Shown: piece by piece, positions 20,801 through 26,606 of the stretch
How the letters are laid out: each line of letters opens with the position of its first letter
How positions within the stretch are numbered: position 1 is the stretch's first letter
DNA from: Neelides folsomi
Taxonomy: Eukaryota > Arthropoda > Collembola > Neelipleona > Neelidae
Length of the DNA stretch: 26,606 nt
Direction: 5' to 3'
NCBI GenBank assembly: GCA_034687125.1
Contig: JAQGBZ010000616.1
Coordinates: 1-26,606, forward strand
Notes under the pieces: generated by a model
What the model was told of the DNA's origin: nothing
The model's database searches: none
The model's input: only the letters and a program-made list of their open reading frames with translations
Translations under genes and position numbers: made by a program

Positions 20801-22886
20801 AAGTCAAAGAAACGGTAAAAGCTTTTGTCACAAGTTCACGACTTTCCATTTTCACTCAAAAATGAACTATGGTCGTCGACTCTTAATTGAAGAAAAGGTG
20901 TTTGTGGTTGAAGAATTTGCAAAGACCGCAAATGCCCGTGAAGTCAGAACGAGAGAAAATTTGGCTAGAGTCAGGGATTTCGTGGATGGTTTACTAGTAC
21001 CGATGTCTTCTAGAAAAATTTCTCAGCAATTGAACATCCCTCATACCAGCTTATAGAGAATGATGAAGGAACTTTCATTTAAACCTTTTCGGCCCACCTA
21101 TGTTCAACAATTAATGGAAGGCGATAATGAAAAAAGACTTCAATTCTCTGAGAGATTTCTTCAACTTGATGAAAACCCAGACTTCATTGAAATCGTTTGA
21201 TGAAACTGTTTTCAACACGAGTGGCACTGTCAATCGCCACAACGAGGTGAGTGCTTTTGCTTGCACGCTTGCACGCTTGCTTTTTTCTTTTTCACGCCAC
21301 TCAGTCCTCAATCCCACCCGCCACAAATCCTGCTTTTTTGCAACTGCTTTGTTTTTAGGCAATTTGGTCAGTCGAGAATCCATTCATCATTAAAGAAAAA
21401 ATAAAGTCGAATTTCATTACTGTCCTTGCTGGCGTTACTACACTTGGGATAATTGGACCATTTTTCTTTGAGGGGACAGTTACTGGAGAATCATTTCTCA
21501 AAATGGTCGAGGAAGAAGTTCTTCCGGTGCTCTACGCCGCGTTTGACATCCAAAAGCTCTGGTTTCAACTTGATGGTGCCCCTGGACATCACTACAAACA
21601 CGTTAGAAGTTGGCTGAATCACAACTTTGGAACTCGTTGGATCGGAAGAGAAGGACCGTTCGCCCAAATCTCTCGATCTCACCTCCCGACTTTTTCCTGT
21701 GGGGGTACTTGAAAAACAAAGTGTACGCTAAAAAATTTAACTACAATTCATGATTTAAAAGCAGCGATTATTGAATCGTTCAACGAAATAAGTGTGGATA
21801 TGTGTCGGAATGCTTGTAGGGCCGTGGAGGGTCGATTCCAAAGATGTATTGAGGCTAATGGATCTCAAATCACTGGTTAATATTTGAGTTGATTATTAAA
21901 AGTTGTGTTATAACATAAAAAAGTTTGTTTCATTTCTTAATCAAAGAGATATTTAACATTAGCCGAGGGAAATGTCGGAGTGAAACGCCCTGTATATTGG
22001 TATATCTAAATCTACTATAATAACAATAATAAGTATTCTCCGTTACCAGTTAGCTGCGGATTTTGCGGTTTTGAAAAACAGAAAAACACATGATTTTCTA
22101 ACGTTCGATTTCATTGTAAATCAATTGAATATTTCTCTCGAAAAAAAATCCGCAGCTGAGTGGTAACGGAGAATAACTATAAATACCTAGGTAATACTTA
22201 CATATACAGATAGATGCTTATTGTTAGTGAATTCCTGTTAATACCATTTAAATATTTTAGCTTATCTAACTGATTAGGGTGGAGAGTAGATGCAGTTTAT
22301 ACGAATTCCACCATAATGACCTTTAAATGTCAGTGTATTCAACTTCTAGTACATATCTGTATGTATATATAAAATATATTTATTTGCTCTACAGAGGAAC
22401 CTGTTGTGGAAAGCTGGGTTCAAAGGACAATCCAAACCCAATCTTATTCACCAAGAGACTCATAGTTTAGCCACCTCACTTCGCATTCTCTTCCGAATGT
22501 ACGAAGATGAATCGAGAATAGGAGATCATGAGGAAGTTGAGCGAAGGCTCATCGCAACTTGCCGAGGAGCCTTGGAGTATTTTCTTCATCTACCATCGAA
22601 CGCTCATAAAGAAACCTGGACAAGTTTGCTGCTCTTAGTCCTAACGAAAGTCCTAAAACTTCCAGAAGAAAGGGTGAGTCCAACCCGATGACATGAAAGT
22701 AATGAAACTTTATTAATAACTTTAACGTTCTTTTTATCACAGTTCAAGAGGCATACGAGTGAATACTACCCCTATCTCTGCGATCTTGTAATTTTAGAAC
22801 TCAAGGCAGAATTGAAAGCCGTCCTAAGGAAATATTATTTACGAGTTGGATCAACCTTTAATATTTCTTATTGTCCATCGTCGTAA
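10918..22886 (+). CDS. Sec71: Brefeldin A-inhibited ARF guanine-nucleotide exchange factor (BIG1/BIG2, ARFGEF1/2; Sec71)
   Basis: It activates ARF GTPases by GDP/GTP exchange at the trans-Golgi and endosomes, recruiting coat proteins. There are 29 exons: 10918-11044, 11131-11327, 11399-11545, 11644-12514, 13050-13171, 13709-13848, 14019-14605, 14705-14822, 14977-15136, 15201-15358, 15468-15552, 15639-15792, 15872-16026, 16113-16241, 16340-16472, 16559-16750, 16821-16948, 17035-17154, 17312-17487, 18577-18749, 18885-19045, 19136-19276, 19350-19469, 19585-19720, 19858-20024, 20169-20303, 20384-20536, 22395-22673, 22743-22886. Length is 1,835 aa, against about 1,790-1,850 in vertebrate BIG1/2. 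Near-identical blocks to the family occur throughout ([48 protein letters not shown]). The start at 10918 has A at -3 and G at +4, and gives the family's usual N-terminus; an in-frame ATG at 10900 would add six residues. The last two residues are Ser-Ser; there is no C-terminal extension. Confidence 0.95.
11824..13171 (+). other. Acidic low-complexity linker between DCB and HUS
   Basis: The rest of exon 4 (11824-12514) and exon 5 (13050-13171) encode about 270 residues rich in Glu, Asp, Asn and Ser, including a run of Asn ([10 protein letters not shown]). Vertebrate BIG proteins also have a poorly conserved spacer here. The last part ([19 protein letters not shown]) is Ser/Pro-rich, with several potential proline-directed phosphorylation sites. 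Confidence 0.75.
12562..12893. mobile_element. 332-bp MITE with 26-bp perfect terminal inverted repeats (Tc1/mariner type)
   Basis: It lies in the intron 12515-13049. Bases 12563-12588 (cgggatgttcaaatgaagcg and on) are the exact reverse complement of 12867-12892. TA dinucleotides flank it (12560-12561 and 12894-12895) if one outer, unmatched base is counted at each end. The inner flank of each repeat also shares an imperfect aatccc word. No coding capacity. Perfect repeats suggest recent mobilisation. Confidence 0.82.
13172..13708 (+). other. 537-bp intron, nothing recognisable
   Basis: AT-rich intron with donor gtaagt and acceptor ttctag. The open frame at 13364-13561 has no domain character. 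I see no inverted repeats or extra exons. Confidence 0.55.
13709..14605 (+). other. HUS (homology upstream of Sec7) domain
   Basis: Exons 6 and 7. Conserved blocks in order are [75 protein letters not shown], and the HUS box region with YVNYDCDL followed by [13 protein letters not shown]. In the family the HUS box is needed for interaction with DCB and for membrane function. Exon 8 (14705-14822) then encodes a Lys/Glu-rich spacer ending in [17 protein letters not shown], immediately before Sec7. Confidence 0.9.
14977..15792 (+). other. Sec7 catalytic domain of the ARF-GEF
   Basis: Exons 14977-15136, 15201-15358, 15468-15552 and 15639-15792, about residues 770-955. The exchange motif [18 protein letters not shown] is present; its Glu, about residue 855, is the catalytic 'glutamic finger'. 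The second Sec7 motif is present as [20 protein letters not shown], followed by [16 protein letters not shown]. Nothing needed for exchange appears missing. BFA sensitivity positions match the BIG class, as far as I can compare by eye. Confidence 0.95.
15553..15638 (+). other. 86-bp GC-AG intron inside the Sec7 domain
   Basis: The exon ends ...CCACAG at 15552 and the intron starts gcatat. It ends aaatag at 15638, before GTAAAGCAC. Only this boundary gives the conserved [13 protein letters not shown] junction. The nearest GT (in catagtcc) would shift the frame. Confidence 0.75.
17488..18576 (+). other. 1,089-bp intron, nothing recognisable
   Basis: It splits a Gln codon (CA|G) between HIMKKNQ and SPGIRDMVV. 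It is AT-rich with scattered short frames that lack domain character. A small palindrome gtacatgtacatgt lies near 17975. No inverted-repeat element ends were found by eye. Confidence 0.55.
20862..21880 (+). pseudogene. Degenerate mariner-like transposase with candidate internal intron
   Basis: It starts [11 protein letters not shown] (20862), with N-terminal helix-turn-helix features ([27 protein letters not shown]). Catalytic-core landmarks are [10 protein letters not shown] (first Asp), [12 protein letters not shown] (second Asp), and fragments of the SPDLTPLDFFLWG-type motif (third acidic residue) split by frameshifts near 21660-21690. The end, [11 protein letters not shown] to TAA at 21880, fits this family. 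Lesions seen are a TAG at 21054-21056, loss of a few bases just before the first Asp near 21200 (frame change and TGA TGA), and frameshifts near 21665 and 21690. Bases 21247-21358 have gtgagt at the start and a pyrimidine-rich gtttttag end; their removal joins RHNE to AIWSVENP in phase 0. Confidence 0.88.
21247..21358 (+). other. Candidate 112-bp intron inside the transposase
   Basis: Donor GAG|gtgagt and acceptor tttttag|GCA flank a pyrimidine-rich stretch containing three near-tandem ttgcacgc/ttgc words. Removing it restores the expected transposase order between the first-Asp block and the W-S-x-E-N-P block. The alternative is a small insertion or duplication that happens to look like an intron. 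Confidence 0.5.
22036..22173. mobile_element. 138-bp MITE with TA duplication
   Basis: It is in the same intron as the mariner relic, 42 bases to its right. The ends 22036-22064 and 22145-22173 (ttctccgttacca...gctgcggatttt) pair over 29 bases with two mismatches and are flanked by TA at 22034-22035 and 22174-22175. Its terminal sequence differs from that of the neighbouring mariner, so it belongs to another family. Confidence 0.85.
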
Positions 22887-23898
22887 TCACTACCCAACGA
22901 TAAGTATCATTAGTTTCATTATTAGTTATGTTAGTATGTATGCTTAAAAGTTGAAACATTTTAATTCATTTTTAAAACATTTTATTTAACTATCATAAAT
23001 TGGTGGTCCATTTTATATAGAGGTATTATAAAGCTATATGTGTATACGTATTTATATATAACTATTTATTATAACATTATAACATTTAATAAGGTAGGTA
23101 TTTGCAATTTGTGTAACAAGATTTGGTTAAACATTCCGTTTCACATAATTTTAAATCTATCTTTTTATATTATTTGTCAATTTGCTTAAAATTCTAGTTT
23201 TCAATGTTTAATGAAAAAATTATTTCTAAAAAGACTAGAAACTACATAAAATTATACAATTTTATAATACTGCTAATCATTTATATATGAGTAGTTTTAT
23301 TAAAACCACAACCACTTTACATACAGATAGTTAAGATCCATTATAGCCTTATATAAAGTAATATCATATTATTGCAAGATATATTGTACGAAAATATGGT
23401 ATCTTTGTCATATCATTTCACTATATGTACTCTATACTTACCTATTCTTAATTAAATAACATAAAAAAGAATTATTTCACCTAAAATGGTGAGGAGTAAA
23501 GTGTTATCATTTCAGTGGAGTTTTTAATATTGTAATACCTATGTACATTTATTTAATAAAATACATCATATCACTCACCAATAATTATATATAAAATACT
23601 AAGAATTTGGTGCTAAAATCAATAAACTCGGGTTTAATGAGTTCGAGAATTTATATTCATTTTCAAAAACACAAAACCATAATAATTCATTGTGCAATTG
23701 AATATTTTTTCAGGTTATTCATTGTAAAACACACAATATAATTAGCAACTCCACTCCACACTCCCATAGGTAATTTAATCTACAATTCTAATTCTCGATT
23801 GGCAATAATTCGTTTTACAAATTATCTTCACAACACGTATGTTTTCATATAATATTCATAAAATTGTAGGTAAGTTAGCTATGTTACTTATAAGTATA
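22887..23898. other. 3' flank of the ARF-GEF gene
   Basis: Very AT-rich, with no coding frame and no repeat I can define. It should contain the 3' UTR. Confidence 0.5.
23555..23560 (+). terminator. Possible AATAAA polyadenylation signal, ARF-GEF gene
   Basis: This is the first perfect AATAAA after the stop at 22886, about 670 bases downstream. An ATTAAA variant at 23299-23304 and another AATAAA at 23621-23626 are alternatives. In such AT-rich sequence chance matches are likely. Confidence 0.25.
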
Positions 23899-24557
23899 TC
23901 CAGGAAGTAAATTCATAAAAGCGTGTTAGCTTGATACGCGTGTTAATCTGTCACGTTGGTAATTTTGAATACATTTTGCCGTGACAATTAAAGCGTAACA
24001 ATTCCGCGTAACAAGCGCATGACAATATTGTCATTAGCTTGTTTACTTACTACAAATCTTGCCACGTCAAAAAGAGAAAACAACTTTTCATTTTAAAATG
24101 TCCGAAAATGATTTTCCCTTGTCGGATATTAAAAACCGGGTGGAAAGTCCACTTTACCTAAGTGCAATGAGAATTTTTAATTGGACTGAAATGGAGTGGT
24201 TCCGATGCGATTTAGTTAAAGCTGGTCTAAACCGTTCAACAAGATCCATTATTGCACCTCGAGGAAACCGATAAGTTTTACTAACGTCTCATCATTTTCA
24301 TTCAAAGGATTGCATCGATCCCTAAGCACCTTCTCTTCGAAGCGCCCTACCGGCTTCAACAACAAAGAATTTCTGCCATTGTTTATCTTGAGAAAAAGAG
24401 TTTTTGTTTAATGAAATGCTTTAACAAAAGGTCACGTTGTTATATTCATAGACATGTGATAACGTCGCATAACAACTATTCATATAAGCTTGATAACTTT
24501 TCAGCGTAACAGATTTATCGCGTAACAACGCTGTTATACGTTTATGAACTTCCAGAT
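23899..24557. mobile_element. 0.66-kb element with long imperfect inverted repeats and GCGTAACA subterminal words
   Basis: The left end (ccaggaagtaaattcataaa...) and the inverted right end (tctggaagttcataaacg...) can be aligned with small gaps for about 55-60 bases, through a shared cgcg-taatctgt-acg block. The word gcgtaaca occurs four times on the + strand near the ends (about 23993, 24006, 24503, 24521). A TA may flank both sides (23897-23898, 24558-24559), but the outermost bases do not match exactly, so borders are within a few bases. The superfamily is unknown; it encodes at most a 58-residue frame. Confidence 0.6.
24098..24274 (+). CDS. 58-residue frame inside the inverted-repeat element
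   Basis: It begins MSENDFPLSDIKNRVESP and ends APRGNR, then TAA. The composition is protein-like (Trp, Cys and charged residues spread evenly) and clearly unlike translated AT-rich spacer. It is central in the element, so it may be the remnant or first exon of a transposase. I do not recognise a domain. Confidence 0.3.
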   Translation: MSENDFPLSDIKNRVESPLYLSAMRIFNWTEMEWFRCDLVKAGLNRSTRSIIAPRGNR

Positions 24558-24646
24558 TAAGTGGTTCGAAATCGTAAATTTTCTAGTGAAAAATAGAGAA
24601 AGGAAGGAATGTGAAAAGTGGAACTACAGTTTAGGTGCATGGAAGT

Positions 24647-24656
24647 GAGAGAGAGA
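24647..24656 (+). promoter_or_regulatory. (GA)5 tract upstream of the orphan promoter
   Basis: GAGAGAGAGA lies about 200 bases before the TATA box at 24848. GA tracts are bound by GAGA factor at many arthropod promoters; a role here is inference. Confidence 0.3.
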
Positions 24657-24847
24657 AACAGTGTTTCTTCGGGTATTTTCCAACCCTCCTTTGGGAAGGA
24701 CCGGAAGTTGGGAGTGAGGAAAGTCTTGGGAGGAACTCGACATGCTCCAACATACAGCTCGTCCCTTTCCTTCTTCGACCTTCGACTCACCAAAGCCAAT
24801 CCTTGCCCTGCAAATCAACGCTTTTCTCCACATTGGTTCCACCAGGG

Positions 24848-24855
24848 TATAAAAG
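24848..24855 (+). promoter_or_regulatory. TATA box of a third gene
   Basis: TATAAAAG sits in a locally GC-richer stretch (ccagggtataaaagcctg). Candidate initiators are TCAGTT at 24866-24871 and TCACATT at 24875-24881; the second puts the start A (24877) 29 bases from the first T of the TATA box, which is the usual spacing. No ATG occurs between there and 24977. Confidence 0.6.
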
Positions 24856-24976
24856 CCTGAAACCCTCAGTTGCTCTCACATTCAACGACTTCCCCTGCAA
24901 CCCTCCTGACTGCACGAGGGTTACTAAAGAAAATCAACACACACCACCACACCACACATCAACACCACACAGTTGG

Positions 24977-25000
24977 ATGGCCCTGCTGGAATCTTATACC
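24977..25000 (+). CDS. First coding exon (8 codons) of an otherwise off-window gene
   Basis: ATG at 24977 (context gttggATGG) opens MALLESYT, and the exon ends in a consensus donor, ACC|gtaagt, at 25001. It follows a TATA box and an ATG-free, C/A-rich leader that includes a CACACCACCACACC-type stretch at about 24939-24972. A TATA box, short leader, tiny first coding exon and strong donor is the usual start of strongly expressed arthropod genes such as muscle or cuticle genes. The product is unknown. The next exon is not visible, so the first intron would cover the remaining 1.6 kb and more. Confidence 0.5.
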
Positions 25001-25037
25001 GTAAGTAACAAAAATTCCTACAAAACAAAATGATTGA

Positions 25038-25561
25038 CATTCTTGGGCAAAATGTTACCCGATCGGGTATTACCAGAATCGGAACTCGGGTATCGGACGC
25101 CGCCCAGTTCCAATATATATTAAATTTTTAACCCTGACCGTCCGGTTCCGATCAACTTTAAAACTTCAACTACCCTGATCGTCCGGTTCCGATCGATTTT
25201 AAATTTTCAATTACAATGACGTTTCGGTATCGATCGCTTCCAAACTACGATTACCCGATCGGACATTTTTTACCTGCCTATGTTTTTGCATTAAAACTAC
25301 CCGTTACTACCGATAGGACTCCGCAACCGTCTTGTTTCGATCGAATTTTTTAAAATTATCCTGACCCTCCGGTTCCGATTGATTTTTAATTACCCTGACC
25401 GTCCTTTTCAGATCGATTTTAATTTTTCAATAACGCTGACCTTCCGGTTGCTTTCGTTTTGATATTTCAATTACCCCAACCGTACGGTTCCGATCGATTA
25501 CCTAAGAATAAAGACTACCTAAGACACGACCATCCTACCGATAACCTTTTGCCCAAGAATG
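25038..25561. mobile_element. 524-bp inverted-repeat element with internal 41-bp repeats
   Basis: The ends 25038-25057 (cattcttgggcaaaatgtta) and 25542-25561 are inverted copies with one mismatch in 20. No convincing target duplication is visible, so borders are approximate. The interior is CG-richer than the surroundings and made largely of degenerate 41-bp repeats, plus a perfect 14-bp palindrome tacccgatcgggta near the left end. Confidence 0.65.
25131..25510 (+). repeat. Degenerate 41-bp minisatellite, two blocks
   Basis: Units start at 25131, 25172 and 25213 (period exactly 41), and at 25358, 25392, 25433 and 25473 (periods 34, 41, 40). The core is accctgaccgtccggttcc, then gatcgattttaaattttcaatt. 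The blocks are separated by about 100 bases of related but scrambled sequence. Confidence 0.8.
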
Positions 25562-26606
25562 ATCATTATTTTATGGGTTAGGGGCAATAAAAGAACATAT
25601 TGCACATTATATGGGCATATATTTTTAAACTGTTTAAAGATTTTTGTTATAAATATTTTTAAATTTTAGATTTAAAATTTTTAATTTTTTTTAAAATTCT
25701 AAAAAAATTTTTGAAAAATTAGTATTAAATTTTGTTTTAAAATTTTCAACTTTTGTTTTTTGTTAAATTAAAATTAAATTTTTAATTTAATTTTAATTTT
25801 TTAACTTAATATTCATTAAATATTTAAAAATATTATTTAACGTGATCCTTATAAAATAATAAAAGATTTAATATAGGGCATATTATTATAAAAATTAACT
25901 GGTATTTTCCAGAAAAATCTATCATTTAGAAATGAGAAAACTGCACCTGATTATTTTATACATATAGTTAATATATTTTAAAAAAGGTATATTTCATATG
26001 GCTAAATGCATCAAAAATTACCCCAACGGAAAATAATTGCTTCTACATTAGTTTATTCTTGCATCTAGTCATGACATATTAATGCAAAATGGCACTTTAA
26101 GTTTTGTCAACTTCATCAATCCTATCAATAGCCTTATCAAAATTTGTTCATTACATTGTATACACATTGATATATTTGTATGCTTCCATTCCCTATCTAT
26201 TAAAAGTGATCTGGATTAGATGGGAATGGGTCCAATCTCCATATGTTTAGATTGGTCAGTTTCAATCGATATCTATATTTTTAATTGATGTGTGTTCAAT
26301 AGATGATGTTAGATTTGTCCAAACTCAATGGATATTCATTGATGTATTGATTCATTACATGATAACCACATTGATATATGTGTTTGCGTCCAATCCATAT
26401 CTAAATTGGTATGTTGATAGGATATTCAATACATTTCCATTTGTAAATTGCTATTAGGTCATTATCTGTATACAGGTATTGGTACTAATTTTAACCATTT
26501 TCACATTGGTTCTATTTTCAATTAATATATACACATGGGACCATATATTTGTAAACCCAACCCTGCTCCCGTATGTCAATGATCATAACTTTTTTAATTA
26601 TTATTC
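25562..26606. other. AT-rich right flank, no gene seen
   Basis: Bases 25620-25860 are nearly pure A/T runs (aaatttttaaatttt type). At 26163-26200 and 26370-26407 two diverged copies of a cattgatatat...cc.at.tcta segment lie about 207 bases apart, hinting at an old tandem repeat. No exon candidates are visible. It may be intron of the gene starting at 24977. Confidence 0.45.

Larger units (their letters stand above)
20665..21992 (+). mobile_element. 1,328-bp mariner-like (IS630/Tc1/mariner) transposon, inactive
   Basis: It lies in the ARF-GEF intron 20537-22394. The terminal repeats 20665-20695 and 21962-21992 (cagggcgtttcactccga...) match over 31 bases with one difference. TA is duplicated at 20663-20664 and 21993-21994. 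A further shared word, ttaaatatctct-like, lies just inside both ends. It encodes a degenerate transposase on the + strand, the same orientation as the host gene. Confidence 0.93.
15872..22886 (+). other. HDS1-HDS4 C-terminal helical region of the ARF-GEF
   Basis: Exons 13-29. Family-conserved blocks include [169 protein letters not shown] and [14 protein letters not shown]. The HDS regions are HEAT-like helices that regulate membrane association and autoinhibition. The final exon (22743-22886) ends shortly after YYLRVGST, like its relatives. Confidence 0.92.

Noticed and set aside
24557..25033. Several 70-130 residue frames on both strands around the orphan promoter
   Set aside because: They overlap each other, cross the TATA box or the splice donor, and have no domain character. 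The promoter/first-exon reading explains the sequence better.
25620..25860. AT hairpins that could be read as a replication or matrix attachment signal
   Set aside because: The stretch is low-complexity A/T where palindromes arise by chance.
1..26606. tRNA, rRNA, CRISPR arrays, prokaryotic operons or viral genes
   Set aside because: Nothing with the needed structure was seen; the genes are intron-rich and eukaryotic.

Overview
This is nuclear DNA from an invertebrate animal, most likely an arthropod and plausibly a parasitic copepod (sea louse type). The base composition is AT-rich. Introns are mostly short (about 55-150 bp) GT-AG introns, and a few long ones are filled with transposons. Both large proteins are animal proteins. 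The copepod guess rests on overall style and on the kind of mariner relic present; it is inference.

Layout, all on the + strand. (1) Positions 1-9673 hold the 3' end of a giant sarcomeric gene of the titin/obscurin/zormin class. I could chain 20 exons (5,694 coding bases, 1,897 codons plus stop) in consistent phase. The order is a Glu/Lys-rich helical region, a Ser/Arg/Tyr linker, four Ig domains, one fibronectin-III domain, six more Ig domains and a basic C-terminal tail. No kinase domain is present in this part. (2) Positions 9674-10846 are a non-coding spacer. (3) Positions 10918-22886 hold a complete gene for the brefeldin A-inhibited ARF guanine-nucleotide exchange factor BIG1/BIG2 (ARFGEF1/2; Drosophila Sec71), with 29 exons, 1,835 aa and an intact Sec7 domain carrying the catalytic glutamate. 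(4) Positions 22887-24560 are 3' flank and a transposon. (5) Positions 24647-25000 look like the promoter, 5' UTR and 8-codon first coding exon of a third gene whose remainder lies beyond the right edge.

The long introns and the right flank carry at least six inverted-repeat elements: a 1.0-kb element with TTA target duplication (4779-5780), a 130-bp hairpin (8758-8887), a 332-bp MITE (12562-12893), a dead 1.33-kb mariner-like transposon with a candidate internal intron (20665-21992), a 138-bp MITE (22036-22173), a 0.66-kb element with long imperfect inverted repeats (23899-24557) and a 524-bp element built of 41-bp repeats (25038-25561).

The muscle gene and the ARF-GEF gene have unrelated functions (sarcomere scaffold versus trans-Golgi/endosome traffic) and appear to be chance neighbours. 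The points most worth a second look are the orphan TATA-promoter/first exon at 24848-25000, the candidate intron inside the mariner transposase, the palindrome-rich element with its GC-rich core at 4779-5780, a uORF whose stop codon overlaps the ARF-GEF start, and a GC-AG intron in the middle of the Sec7 domain.
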